Assembly: GCA_031253705.1 (NCBI GenBank)
Contig: JAIRVW010000212.1
Coordinates: 1-10,005 of the forward strand
DNA: 10,005 nt
Reading direction: 5' to 3'
DNA from: Brucellaceae bacterium
GTDB taxonomy: Bacteria; Pseudomonadota; Alphaproteobacteria; Rhizobiales; Rhizobiaceae
Below, in pieces: positions 1 through 7,415 of this stretch. The position numbers and the translations under genes are program-made. The number at the start of each line of letters is the position of its first letter. Position 1 is the stretch's first letter. The notes below the pieces were generated by a model. That model ran no database searches. It saw only the letters and a program-made list of their open reading frames with translations, and had not been told where the DNA came from.

Positions 1-279
1 CTGCTGGCTGTACCGGATGCCGCGCTAACGGATTTCTCCAAACAGTCACCGAGCCCGTGGCTGGTGGCCTGCGTGCCGTGGAGCAATGCGCAACACGCAA
101 TCCGTGCTGTTGCGGCGGATGAAAATGTGGCGGCAACGCTGGGTATTCCGGTTGGTGCGGCCTGTCTGGTGATTGAGCGTCAGACGTGGAATGCGGGGCA
201 GGCGGTGACTTATGTGCGTCTGACCTATAGCGGTGACAGTCATGCGCTGGTCGCCCGTTTCGCGCCTTCGCAGGGCTGA
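1..279 (+). CDS. hutC: HutC-like histidine utilisation repressor, C-terminal part (partial)
   Basis: The reading frame is open from the window edge to a TGA at 277-279, giving the last 92 residues of a protein whose start lies outside. It resembles the UTRA ligand-binding domain of GntR/HutC regulators: an acidic VAADENVAATLGIP stretch, then GAACLVIERQTWNAGQAVTYVRLTY and a closing HALVARF. The R-x-TW-x-AGQ-VT-x-VRL-x-Y-G pattern is characteristic of HutC, which represses histidine-degradation (hut) genes and releases DNA on binding urocanate. The N-terminal winged-helix DNA-binding domain is not visible, so the call rests on the effector domain alone. No hut enzyme gene is in the window; they would have to lie upstream. 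Another UTRA-domain GntR regulator is the main alternative. Confidence 0.75.
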   Translation: MLAVPDAALTDFSKQSPSPWLVACVPWSNAQHAIRAVAADENVAATLGIPVGAACLVIERQTWNAGQAVTYVRLTYSGDSHALVARFAPSQG

Positions 280-326
280 AGTCTGACAGAGCGGTTCCTG
301 CTTTTTCTGGAAATGCTTTCATAAAA

Positions 327-352
327 AAACGGCGGGCTTTCACCCGCCGTTT
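327..352. terminator. Bidirectional intrinsic terminator between hutC and the porin gene
   Basis: A perfect 10-bp stem (AAACGGCGGG at 327-336 with CCCGCCGTTT at 343-352) encloses a 6-nt loop. Seven A residues at 323-329 overlap and precede the stem, so on the minus strand the hairpin is followed by a run of T residues. It is therefore a textbook terminator for leftward transcription from the porin gene. The stem's own TTT gives it some activity for rightward hutC transcription too. Confidence 0.85.
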
Positions 353-415
353 GCCTGTTAATGACCGGAGGTCAGTGTGTCATTATAATAGCGCAGTCCT
401 TCTGCGTTATTTGAG

Positions 416-449
416 GCAGATCATTGAAGCATCAGTATCAATGATCTGC
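416..449. repeat. Perfect 12-bp inverted repeat in the hutC-porin gap
   Basis: GCAGATCATTGA at 416-427 is exactly inverted at 438-449, with a 10-nt loop between. It lies in the 3' untranslated region of the porin gene, 40 bp past the stop codon. Neither side has a T run, so it is not a standard intrinsic terminator. A smaller 5-bp hairpin (CGCAG/CTGCG, 392-406) lies beside it. It could stabilise the 3' end of the porin mRNA or be a protein-binding dyad. No gene was seen in 353-489. Confidence 0.6.
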
Positions 450-489
450 AATTCGCTGAAACTAACCGGCTATTTGTTGTTCACCGCTA

Positions 490-1659
490 TCAGAAGCTGC
501 GCTGGAAGCGGACCATACCCTGAACCGCATCTTTGCCGTTCTGAATAGATTTTTTATCTTTCCACTGAGTGTATGAGACTTCCGGAGTGACGGTAAAGCC
601 CGGAACCAGTTCGTAAGCCACATTGGCTGTTGCTGCAAATGTCTTGGTCGCATCATAGGCAAGCTGACCATTCAGCACGGCCTGATCAGTGAGCTTATAG
701 GCTGCACCACCCCAGACAGCCCAGTCGCCGCCCCATGTGCCGTAGAAGCTGCTGATAGCGCGGATTTGGCCGATGACCTGATTATCATCATTCAGGACGT
801 TGACGTAATTATCCTTATTGGATTTATAACCACCCATTGCCCAGACAGAGAACTGATCCGTAATTGTCAGATCACCACGGACTTTACCTGCCCATTCTTT
901 ATTATAGGCATCATAGGCTGCAACAGCCGCAATTGAGCCCCAGCCCTGTGCAAAACGTAAGCCGCCGACCACATGCGGGGTGTAGTCTTTAATAGTGGCA
1001 CCCCATTTTTTGCCGGTCCAGTCAGACGGTACACTATCAATATCGCTGTTGCCGCCCTGTTCAAGGGAGAGGATCGCGGATACGCCGTTTTCACCGGTAA
1101 ATGTATAGCTGATCAGGCCGGTACGGTAACCACCGGCAAGGATCACATCATCATTCATGACATTGCCGAGATAACCGGGGAAGGTGACAAAAGCGGATTC
1201 ATCGAGACCGACACGCAAGCCGCCGAGCTGCATATAACCGAAGCGCAAGCTACCGGTGGATTTGTCATCCTTGCCGTCTTTCCACTGAAAGCGTGTTTCC
1301 GCATAAGATTTCAGTGTGCCGAGTTCAGTCTCGGATGCCGTGCTGAACCGCAGAGTGAAGCGTGCCATGCCTTCATAAGTGTCACGTTTGTTGCTCTTGG
1401 CATAATATTTACCGTCACGGAAATCGAAACCACGGCCATAAACATCATCGCCGCCGGTTAAGTCGTAACGGACATGGCCATGAATGCGCAAACAGGTTTC
1501 AGTGCCCGGAATATAGAAATAACCGGCACCATAGGCATCGCAGACACGGACATATTCAACGGCTTCAGGCTCCGGCGCGATGACTGCATCGGCAGCGAAA
1601 GCTGAGGAATGGGCGAGAAGTGTTGCGGCGGAACTGAACAGGATTGTTTTTATTGTCAT
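490..1659 (-). CDS. Omp2b-type outer-membrane porin (Porin_2 family)
   Basis: This encodes a 389-residue general-diffusion porin expected to form a beta-barrel in the outer membrane. Residues 1-22 or 23 form a signal peptide ending in SSAFA-A. The mature N-terminus carries the hallmark of Brucella/Rhizobiales porins: [22 protein letters not shown], then [15 protein letters not shown] and a [14 protein letters not shown] strand. Two cysteines at about 40 and 56 are typical of the family. The rest alternates short amphipathic strands with glycine- and aspartate-rich loops and ends in Q-R-S-F, with the terminal aromatic residue used for barrel assembly. It is slightly longer than Brucella Omp2b. 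The ATG is preceded by GGAG at 1666-1669 on the minus strand. The gene is convergent with hutC and divergent from the importer operon, so it probably supplies general solute entry. Confidence 0.95.
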   Translation of the reverse strand: MTIKTILFSSAATLLAHSSAFAADAVIAPEPEAVEYVRVCDAYGAGYFYIPGTETCLRIHGHVRYDLTGGDDVYGRGFDFRDGKYYAKSNKRDTYEGMARFTLRFSTASETELGTLKSYAETRFQWKDGKDDKSTGSLRFGYMQLGGLRVGLDESAFVTFPGYLGNVMNDDVILAGGYRTGLISYTFTGENGVSAILSLEQGGNSDIDSVPSDWTGKKWGATIKDYTPHVVGGLRFAQGWGSIAAVAAYDAYNKEWAGKVRGDLTITDQFSVWAMGGYKSNKDNYVNVLNDDNQVIGQIRAISSFYGTWGGDWAVWGGAAYKLTDQAVLNGQLAYDATKTFAATANVAYELVPGFTVTPEVSYTQWKDKKSIQNGKDAVQGMVRFQRSF

Positions 1660-1841
1660 TGCTATCTCCAGAGTTAGACCTGAAGACAGTGCCGTATCGG
1701 GATGCTTGTAAAAACGCAGAAATAGGGAGTTTAACTGATAAAAATCAATATGTTGCAGGAGAGTATCATGGCAATAAATTGCCGGATATTTTTGCTCTTA
1801 AATTAAGATGTATGGCACAGCCAAAAAGTACTGAAGGCTGC

Positions 1842-1871
1842 TTGACAAGCCACAACAATAAACTTTAGTCT
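1842..1871 (+). promoter_or_regulatory. Candidate promoter of importer operon 1
   Basis: A consensus TTGACA at 1842-1847 is followed after 18 bp by TAGTCT (1866-1871), which keeps the important TA...T positions of a -10 box. The -10 candidate lies inside the inverted repeat at 1854-1888, so a protein bound there would block polymerase. The -10 match is poor and the resulting leader would be about 285 nt, so this is a suggestion only. Confidence 0.35.
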
Positions 1872-1888
1872 GGCTAAAGTTTATTGTT
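1854..1888. promoter_or_regulatory. Perfect 15-bp inverted-repeat operator candidate (site 1)
   Basis: AACAATAAACTTTAG at 1854-1868 is exactly inverted at 1874-1888 (CTAAAGTTTATTGTT), with the 5-bp spacer TCTGG between. The core ACTTTAG-N5-CTAAAGT recurs at 8049-8067 over the predicted start of the XRE-cupin gene, and in part at 8100-8118. The dyad is AT-rich and has no following T run, so it is better explained as an operator for a dimeric regulator than as a terminator. The nearby XRE-cupin protein is the natural candidate to bind it. It lies upstream of importer operon 1 and could also affect the divergent porin gene. Confidence 0.7.
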
Positions 1889-2154
1889 TGCAACGGTGAT
1901 CAGAACTGAAAGCGGTTACGGATTTGCAGAACCGGAGGGAAGACCGGTGAAAGTGCATAAATCATTATAATGAGCATAAGGCATAAAAGCTAACACAAGA
2001 GCTGAGTGCTAAAAAGCAAGTAAAACTTTGTGCGGCTTCTCAGCATGACAACAAGCTGAGGCCATGATCCCTGTCAGCGGGGAGCATTGTCTTAGACCTT
2101 CAGTAAAAAAATCAGGGGTTCGGCGGTAAACAGTAAAAACTGTCCGCCTATAAT

Positions 2155-2159
2155 GGAGG
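2155..2159 (+). promoter_or_regulatory. Shine-Dalgarno site that decides the start of the first binding protein
   Basis: GGAGG lies 5 nt before a GTG at 2165. The upstream in-frame ATG at 2153 overlaps this site and has no Shine-Dalgarno sequence of its own. GTG 2165 is therefore preferred. Confidence 0.75.
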
Positions 2160-2164
2160 CATAT

Positions 2165-3763
2165 GTGCGGATATTTAAAATATTTACCGGTGCGCTGGTT
2201 GGTTTAACGCTGACCAGTGTTTCTGCTCTCGCCGTAACGCCCAAAAACACTTTGGTTGTTGCCGATGCCATTGATGATGTCATTACCCTTGATCCGGGTG
2301 AGGTGTCTGAAGTCGGCGGAGTTCTGACAGCCAACCAGATTTACCAGCCTCTGGTGAGTTTTGCGCCGGAGGACCCAAGTCAGATTATTGGTGTTCTGGC
2401 TGCCAGCTGGGATGTCTCTGCAGACGGTAAAACCTATACATTCAAAATGCGTCCGGATATGAAATTTGCGTCCGGTAATCCGGTAACTGCGAAAGATGCT
2501 GAATATTCATTACGTCGCGTTGTGGCGATGAAATCGCGCTCGGCTTTTATCCTGACGCAATTCGGTTTTACACCGGAAAATGTTAAAGACCGGATCAAGG
2601 CACCAGATGATCAGACCCTGGTAATAGAGATTGCCGATACTTACGCGCCGTCGTTTTTCTACTACTGCCTGTCCTCCTATGTCGGCGGCATTGTCGATTC
2701 CAAACTCGTGCAGGAGCACGAAGTGAATGGTGATTTTGGCAATGCATGGCTGAAGGCGGAGAATTCTGCCGGTTCCGGCCCCTATATGCTGAAACGCTGG
2801 GAGCCGAAACAATCCATTCTTCTGACCCGTAATCCGAATTTCAGCGGTGAAGTGGCAAAAGACGGGCAGGTGGTTGAACGGATTTTCCTGCAGCATATTC
2901 CTGAGAGTGCGGCACAACGATTGCTGCTCGAAAAGGGCGATATTGATATTGCCAATAAGCTGGGACCTGATGATTTCAGTGCGCTGGACGCCAATTCAGG
3001 CGTTCAGGTCGTGAACAGCCGTTCCGGTACAATCTATTATATGGGGCTGAATGTCCGCAATGAATATCTGGCCAAGCCGCAAGTGGTTAAGGCACTGAAA
3101 TATCTCGTCGATTATCAGGGTATTGTTGATACAATCTCGCGCGGGACAATGGAGGTACATCAGACACTCGTACCGGCCGGATTTTTGGGTGCAACGGATT
3201 ACAAGCCCTATAATCTTGATATTGAAAAGGCCAAAGCCCTGTTGAGTGAGGCCGGTGTTTCCGGCGAATTCACACTGGATTCCGTTGTCTGGAATACGCC
3301 ACCTTATACGGATTTTGCGCAAGCCATACAGGCGACGATGGCGCAGGCCGGTGTGAAGCTGAATCTGGAAGTGGTGGATGGTCAGCAATGGCTAGAGCGC
3401 TATCGTTCGGCCAGCCTTGATATCTGGTTCGGCCTCTGGGGGCCGGATTATCCTGATCCGCATTCCAATGCCAAAGCCTTTGCCGTGAATAAAAAAGATG
3501 CGCCTGATGGCTCCGACGGTTTGTCGGATCGCTTCGGCTGGGATGCCGGACAGCTGTCGCAGGACGCCATGGCCGCCGTGCGTGAACAGGACACGGATAA
3601 ACGCCGCGGGATGTATGAAAAGCTGCAGAAAACGCATACGGATACATCCCCGTTTCTGTATATGTTCCAGCAGGTGCGTAAGGTGGCAATCCGCTCGGAT
3701 GTCAAAGGGCTGGTGCTGGGGCAAACCTTCTCTGACGACCGCTATTGGAATGTAACGAAATAG
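2165..3763 (+). CDS. ABC importer substrate-binding protein, peptide/nickel/opine family (SBP_bac_5), operon 1
   Basis: This is the periplasmic receptor that captures the cargo and delivers it to the two permeases encoded downstream. From GTG 2165 it is 532 residues, normal for DppA/OppA/NikA-type proteins. The N-terminus (MRIFKIFTGALVGLTLTSVSALA) is a signal peptide cleaved after ALA. It has no lipobox cysteine, so a soluble periplasmic protein is expected. Family features include LDPGEVSEVGG and NQIYQPLVSF near the mature start, SWDVSADGKTYTFKMRPDMKFASGNPVTAKDAEYSLRR, GSGPYMLKRW at about 203 followed by LTRNPNF, and a C-terminal domain with FGLWGPDYPDP and NVTK at the end. An ATG start at 2153 would add four residues but leaves no ribosome site. 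Cargo cannot be assigned; di-/oligopeptides, opines or metal chelates are all seen in this family. Confidence 0.93.
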   Translation: MRIFKIFTGALVGLTLTSVSALAVTPKNTLVVADAIDDVITLDPGEVSEVGGVLTANQIYQPLVSFAPEDPSQIIGVLAASWDVSADGKTYTFKMRPDMKFASGNPVTAKDAEYSLRRVVAMKSRSAFILTQFGFTPENVKDRIKAPDDQTLVIEIADTYAPSFFYYCLSSYVGGIVDSKLVQEHEVNGDFGNAWLKAENSAGSGPYMLKRWEPKQSILLTRNPNFSGEVAKDGQVVERIFLQHIPESAAQRLLLEKGDIDIANKLGPDDFSALDANSGVQVVNSRSGTIYYMGLNVRNEYLAKPQVVKALKYLVDYQGIVDTISRGTMEVHQTLVPAGFLGATDYKPYNLDIEKAKALLSEAGVSGEFTLDSVVWNTPPYTDFAQAIQATMAQAGVKLNLEVVDGQQWLERYRSASLDIWFGLWGPDYPDPHSNAKAFAVNKKDAPDGSDGLSDRFGWDAGQLSQDAMAAVREQDTDKRRGMYEKLQKTHTDTSPFLYMFQQVRKVAIRSDVKGLVLGQTFSDDRYWNVTK

Positions 3764-3776
3764 CGAACTGAGTTCT

Positions 3777-3815
3777 GCCGGAGCAGGCGAGAGTGCTCTT
3801 CGCTCCGGCTTTCTT
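3777..3815 (+). terminator. Attenuator-like hairpin between binding protein and first permease
   Basis: GCCGGAGC at 3777-3784 pairs with GCTCCGGC at 3802-3809, with a small internal GAG/CTC stem possible in the loop. TTTCTTT follows immediately. It sits in the only sizeable gap (82 bp) inside the operon. This position suits partial termination or 3'-end protection of the binding-protein message, which would give more receptor than membrane components. No promoter is evident in the gap. Confidence 0.6.
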
Positions 3816-3834
3816 TCCCCGTTTTAAATTATGC

Positions 3835-3838
3835 GGAG
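3835..3838 (+). promoter_or_regulatory. Shine-Dalgarno site that decides the start of permease 1
   Basis: GGAG ends 7 nt before the ATG at 3846. The longer in-frame ATG at 3831 overlaps this site and is preceded by TTTTAAATT with no Shine-Dalgarno sequence. Confidence 0.75.
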
Positions 3839-3845
3839 CGGTTTG

Positions 3846-4892
3846 ATGGCTGCAGCTTTCACCACCCGATTATTGAGCATTTCCGGTCAGATCCTGTCAT
3901 GGCTGGCAACTATTGCTGTGACAGTGCTCGGCCTGTTAGCGCTGACATTCTTCATCGGCCGTGTGGTGCCGATTGATCCGGTTTTATCGGTGGTTGGTCA
4001 GAAGGCCAGCGAAGAGGTCTATCAGCGGGTCTTTCTGGAAATGGGACTGGATCAGCCGCTTTGGCAGCAGTTTTTATCCTATGCAGGAAAGATTGTGCAG
4101 GGCGATTTCGGCACGTCTTTTGTTACCAACCGGCCGGTACTGAAGGATCTTGCCGGATTTTTCCCTGCGACACTGGAACTGGCAACACTCGGCCTGCTGA
4201 TTGGCACGGTGATTGGTGTGCCGATGGGGATTGCGTCAGCCTATTGGCATAATCAATGGCCGGATCAGCTGATCCGCATCATCGGACTGATCGGCTATTC
4301 GGTGCCGATATTCTGGCTGGGGCTGGTCGGGCTGTATGTTTTTTACTTTAAGCTCGACTGGGTTTCAGGGCCGGGGCAGGTGGATGTCTTTTATCAGGGA
4401 GTGGTGACGCCGGTCACCGGTTCAATCCTGATTGACTCTTTGCTGGCCGGTGAGCAGGAGGTTTTCCGCAACGCGTTAAGCCATATTATTCTGCCGGCAT
4501 TGCTGCTCGGCTATTACAGTCTGGCCTATATTTCCCGCATGACGCGCTCGATGATGCTTGATCAGCTGACACGGGAATATGTGCTGACAGCCCGTCTGAA
4601 AGGGGCAACGGAATACCGGACAGTGATGCTCCATGCCTTGCGCAACGGGGCCATCCCGCTGGTAACAGTGATTGCACTGTCTTATGGCGGCTTGCTGGAA
4701 GGCTCTGTTCTGATTGAGACGATCTTTGCATGGCCTGGTATCGGCAATTATCTGGCATCTTCGCTTTTTCGTGCGGATGTCAATGCAGTGCTCGGGGGCA
4801 CCGTGCTGATCGGCTCCGTTTTCATTTGTCTGAATATGCTGTCCGACATGCTTTATCGTGTGCTGGATCCGCGTTCAGGTCTTAAGCGATAA
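3846..4892 (+). CDS. ABC importer permease, DppB/OppB/NikB-like, operon 1
   Basis: This inner-membrane subunit forms half of the translocation channel. From ATG 3846 it has 348 residues, normal for DppB-type permeases. A first hydrophobic segment (about 11-36, TIAVTVLGLLALTFFIGRVVP) leads into the periplasmic VPIDPVLSVVGQKAS and GDFGTSFVTNRPV motifs typical of the family. Further membrane spans occur at LATLGLLIGTVIGVPMGI, IIGLIGYSVPIFWLGLVGLYVFYF, the LPALLLGYYSLAYI stretch and two near the C-terminus. The cytoplasmic coupling (EAA) loop is EYVLTARLKGATEYRTVMLHALRN, which docks on the ATPases. It ends in DMLYRVLDPRSGLKR, the usual DPR tail. The next permease gene starts 16 bp downstream. Confidence 0.93.
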   Translation: MAAAFTTRLLSISGQILSWLATIAVTVLGLLALTFFIGRVVPIDPVLSVVGQKASEEVYQRVFLEMGLDQPLWQQFLSYAGKIVQGDFGTSFVTNRPVLKDLAGFFPATLELATLGLLIGTVIGVPMGIASAYWHNQWPDQLIRIIGLIGYSVPIFWLGLVGLYVFYFKLDWVSGPGQVDVFYQGVVTPVTGSILIDSLLAGEQEVFRNALSHIILPALLLGYYSLAYISRMTRSMMLDQLTREYVLTARLKGATEYRTVMLHALRNGAIPLVTVIALSYGGLLEGSVLIETIFAWPGIGNYLASSLFRADVNAVLGGTVLIGSVFICLNMLSDMLYRVLDPRSGLKR

Positions 4893-4908
4893 CGGGGCGG
4901 GACACATC

Positions 4909-5808
4909 ATGACAGTCACACAAATGCGTTTCGCAGACAGCCGCCGCCTATGGCACTCCCGTTACAGTCAGTTCCGGCAGTTCGCCGGACGGTTTTCTAA
5001 AAATCGTCTGGGTATGCTGGGCTTGTTGATCATCTGTGTATTGATTGCTTCTGCATTATTCGCACCGCTGATTGCACCTTATGATCCTTATCTGCCGGAT
5101 TTAGCGCATCGTCTTCTGCCGCCCGATCAGGCACACTGGTTTGGCACGGATGAACTCGGGCGCGATATCTTCACCCGTATTATCTATGGTTCCCGTCTGA
5201 CTTTACTGATTGTCGGATTGGTTGTGCTGACATCTGCGCCGATCGGACTGATGATCGGCGCCATGGCGGGTACATTCGGCGGCTGGCTGGATGCAATTTT
5301 CATGCGCATTACCGATGTGTTTCTCGCCGTGCCGAAATTGCTTCTGGCTTTGGCATTCGTGGCGGCGCTCGGTCCCGGTATTGTCAATGCAGCATTGGCG
5401 ATTACGCTGACGGCATGGCCGCCTTATGCGCGTCTGGCGCGGGCAGAGGCCTTAGTGGTGCGGGACTGTGATTATATTAATGCGGTGCGTCTCGCGGGCG
5501 GGTCGGAAATGCGCATTATTTTCCGGCATATTATACCTATGTGCATGTCATCTGTGATCGTGCGCATGACGCTGGATATGGCAGGTATTATTCTCACCGC
5601 AGCCGGTCTTGGCTTTATCGGGCTTGGTGCACAGCCGCCCTTGCCGGAATGGGGCGCAATGATCTCGACAGGGCGTAAATTCATCTTTGATCAATGGTGG
5701 GTCGCCACGCTTCCCGGCTGTGCGATTTTTATGGTCAGCCTTGGTTTTAATTTGCTGGGTGATGCGATGCGCGATCTGCTTGACCCGCATTTACGGAGGC
5801 GCATGTGA
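4909..5808 (+). CDS. ABC importer permease, DppC/OppC/NikC-like, operon 1
   Basis: This is the second channel subunit, 299 residues from ATG 4909, preceded by a GGGGCGGGA purine stretch. An upstream in-frame GTG at 4858 would overlap the previous gene by 35 bp and is not needed. After a cytoplasmic N-terminal region, FSKNRLGMLGLLIICVLIASALFAPLIAPYDPY is the classic OppC N-terminal motif, followed by HWFGTDELGRDIFTRIIYGSRLTL. Membrane spans follow through LLLALAFVAALGPGIVNAALAITL. The EAA coupling loop is DCDYINAVRLAGGSEMRIIFRHIIP, and the end is NLLGDAMRDLLDPHLRRRM, the DPR/K-type tail of the family. Its stop overlaps the start of the first ATPase gene by 4 bp, indicating translational coupling. 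Confidence 0.94.
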   Translation: MTVTQMRFADSRRLWHSRYSQFRQFAGRFSKNRLGMLGLLIICVLIASALFAPLIAPYDPYLPDLAHRLLPPDQAHWFGTDELGRDIFTRIIYGSRLTLLIVGLVVLTSAPIGLMIGAMAGTFGGWLDAIFMRITDVFLAVPKLLLALAFVAALGPGIVNAALAITLTAWPPYARLARAEALVVRDCDYINAVRLAGGSEMRIIFRHIIPMCMSSVIVRMTLDMAGIILTAAGLGFIGLGAQPPLPEWGAMISTGRKFIFDQWWVATLPGCAIFMVSLGFNLLGDAMRDLLDPHLRRRM

Positions 5809-6653
5809 CAGCTTTAATACGTGTAGAAAATTTGCGGATTGGCTTTCCGTCAGAGGGCGGCGGATATACCGAGGCTGTGAAAGGCGTTTCCTTTACCGTG
5901 GGGCAGGAGAAGCTGGGTATCGTGGGCGAAAGCGGCTCCGGCAAGAGCTTGTCCAGCCGTGCGATTATGGGTGTCCTGCCAAGCTATGCCCGTGTGTCTG
6001 CGGCTGTCATGCAGTTTAAGGACATTGATCTGCTGACGGCTTCTGCATCTGTACGTCGCGGATTGCGCGGCGGTCGCATGGGCATGATCCTGCAGGATCC
6101 CAAATTTTCACTCAATCCGGTTATGCGGATCGGTAAGCAGATCACTGAAGCCCTTTATATCGGCAATCCTTCATTATCACGCGCGATAAGACGTAAAAAA
6201 GCACTGGAAATCTTAGAGACGGTGCATATCAGAGCGCCGGAACGGGTGTTTGATCTCTATCCGCATGAATTGTCCGGCGGCATGGGACAGCGGGTAATGA
6301 TTGCCATGATGGTGGTGCGGGAGCCGGAACTGCTGATTGCCGATGAGCCGACCTCGGCACTCGATGTCAGTGTACAGGCACAGGTGCTGGATATTATGGA
6401 TGAACTGGTCAGCAGGCGCGGGATGGGGCTGATTTTTATCAGCCACGATCTCAATCTCGTTGCGCGCTTTTGCGACCGGATATTGGTGATGTATGCCGGT
6501 GCGATTGTGGAGACATTGCTAGCGGGTCAGTTGCATCAGGCGCAGCATCCTTATACGCGCGGGCTGCTGGCCTGCCTGCCAAGCATTGACGGGCCTTTGA
6601 CACCGCTGCCGGTACTGGAGCGCAATGCACAATGGGCGGGGGCGGGATCATGA
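5805..6653 (+). CDS. ABC importer ATPase, DppD/OppD/NikD-like, operon 1
   Basis: One of two cytoplasmic ATPases that power the importer, 282 residues, starting at GTG 5805 with GGAGG at 5795-5799. All nucleotide-binding motifs are intact: Walker A GESGSGKS at 41-48, Q-loop glutamine at 97 in LQDPKFSLNP, signature LSGGM at 156-160, Walker B LLIADE at 176-181, D-loop SALD at 184-187 and H-loop histidine at 214 in ISHDLNLV. The tail HPYTRGLLACLPS is the start of the oligopeptide/dipeptide transporter C-terminal (oligo_HPY) region. The signature helix reads GGMGQRV, with G where most relatives have R or K. The length is closer to NikD-type than to the roughly 330-residue DppD proteins. The stop overlaps the next ATG as ATGA (6650-6653). 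Confidence 0.94.
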   Translation: MTALIRVENLRIGFPSEGGGYTEAVKGVSFTVGQEKLGIVGESGSGKSLSSRAIMGVLPSYARVSAAVMQFKDIDLLTASASVRRGLRGGRMGMILQDPKFSLNPVMRIGKQITEALYIGNPSLSRAIRRKKALEILETVHIRAPERVFDLYPHELSGGMGQRVMIAMMVVREPELLIADEPTSALDVSVQAQVLDIMDELVSRRGMGLIFISHDLNLVARFCDRILVMYAGAIVETLLAGQLHQAQHPYTRGLLACLPSIDGPLTPLPVLERNAQWAGAGS

Positions 6654-7393
6654 TTGCAATCGACGGGCTGAATGTGCGTTTCGGTGATATGCTCGCAGTG
6701 CGCAATGTTGATTTACAGGTGAAAAAGGGCGAGAGCTTTGGCCTTGTCGGCGAAAGCGGCTCAGGCAAGTCGACAATCCTGCGCACGATTATGGGGCTGA
6801 ACCGCGACTGGGACGGACGAATTGATATTGCAGGATTGAATATAGCGACAGCCCGTCGCAAAGAGCTGGTGCCGGTTGTGCAAATGGTGTTTCAGGATCC
6901 TTACGCATCCTTGCATCCGCGTTATACTATCGGGCAGGCGATTGCCGAGCCGATGTATATCAACCGGCTGGCGCATCCCGAGGAGCGGGTTGTCGAATTG
7001 CTTGAAATGATCGGCTTGAACGAGGCACACCGTTTTCGCTACCCGCATGAATTGTCCGGCGGGCAGCGCCAGCGTGTGGCTATTGCCCGTGCTCTGGCAC
7101 TTTCCCCTGAAGTTTTGTTGCTGGACGAGCCGACATCGGCGCTTGATGTTTCCGTTCAGGCTGAGATTTTAAATCTTCTCAACAGATTACGTCAGGAACT
7201 CAATCTGACATTTATCATTGTCAGCCATGATCTCGCGGTCATATCTTATATGTGCGACAGGCTGATGGTGATGCGCAATGCGGCTTGTGTTGAAACACTG
7301 ACGCGAGAGGAACTGCGCGCCGGTGCCATGCAAAGTGATTATACACGTATGTTGTTCAGGGCATCCCGCAGGGAGGCGCAGCTGTGTGTCTGA
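6650..7393 (+). CDS. ABC importer ATPase, DppF/OppF/NikE-like (short), operon 1
   Basis: The second ATPase, 247 residues from ATG 6650. This start gives the 4-bp ATGA overlap with the previous gene and begins [12 protein letters not shown], the normal first strand. A longer ATG at 6632 adds only a glycine-rich stub. Motifs are complete: Walker A GESGSGKS at 34-41, Q-loop glutamine at 82 in [12 protein letters not shown], signature LSGGQ at 135-139 followed by [10 protein letters not shown], Walker B LLLDE at 156-160, D-loop SALD, and H-loop histidine at 193 in VSHDLAVI. It is much shorter than DppF or OppF because it stops just after a degenerate DYTRMLF, where others have HPYT-R and an oligo_HPY extension. 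It is the last gene of the operon and is followed 16 bp later by the convergent regulator. Confidence 0.93.
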   Translation: MIAIDGLNVRFGDMLAVRNVDLQVKKGESFGLVGESGSGKSTILRTIMGLNRDWDGRIDIAGLNIATARRKELVPVVQMVFQDPYASLHPRYTIGQAIAEPMYINRLAHPEERVVELLEMIGLNEAHRFRYPHELSGGQRQRVAIARALALSPEVLLLDEPTSALDVSVQAEILNLLNRLRQELNLTFIIVSHDLAVISYMCDRLMVMRNAACVETLTREELRAGAMQSDYTRMLFRASRREAQLCV

Positions 7394-7415
7394 CACCGGA
7401 GCGGTGATTTTATTT
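7394..7415 (+). terminator. Probable terminator of importer operon 1
   Basis: CACCG (7394-7398) and CGGTG (7402-7406) form a short GC-rich stem with a GAG loop, starting directly after the stop codon and followed by ATTTTATTT. The stem is only 5 bp, so it may be weak. It overlaps the 3' end of the convergent regulator gene. Confidence 0.55.

Larger units (their letters stand above)
1660..2164. other. Intergenic control region between porin and importer operon 1
   Basis: This 505-bp stretch has no convincing gene. Leftward it holds the porin ribosome site (GGAG, 1666-1669) and a weak porin promoter candidate (TTGATT-like box on the minus strand at 1743-1748). Rightward it holds a TTGACA box at 1842-1847 and a long perfect dyad at 1854-1888. 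From there to the binding-protein start, about 280 bp could be a structured leader. Hairpins are possible at 1913-1934 or 1931-1948 (mutually exclusive), at 2034-2064 (CTCAGC/GCTGAG core) and at 2122-2148 (GGCGG..ACAG with CTGT.CCGCC). A TATAAT at 1966-1971 lacks a matching -35 box. I could not assign the leader to a known riboswitch class. Confidence 0.6.

Noticed and set aside
973..1461. A 162-codon open frame antisense to the porin gene
   Set aside because: The porin frame on the other strand is certain, and this frame is its shadow with no family resemblance.
1644..1868. A 74-codon open frame on the plus strand in the porin-importer gap
   Set aside because: It overlaps the porin start, has no ribosome site or ATG start and no recognisable protein features, and runs into the operator dyad.
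1854..1888. Reading the long inverted repeat as a terminator for a gene to its left
   Set aside because: There is no T run on either side, no rightward gene ends before it, and its core recurs at other promoters.
1930..1956. A stretch AGGGAAGACCGGTGAAAGTGC that resembles part of a cobalamin riboswitch
   Set aside because: The other conserved blocks, notably the CCCGC-x-ACTGT segment and an upstream stem in order, are not found downstream. The match is probably chance; an Infernal search would settle it.
2149..2154. A perfect TATAAT just before the first binding-protein gene
   Set aside because: As a -10 box it would start transcription at about 2161, removing the GGAGG site from the mRNA, and there is no -35 box at the right spacing.
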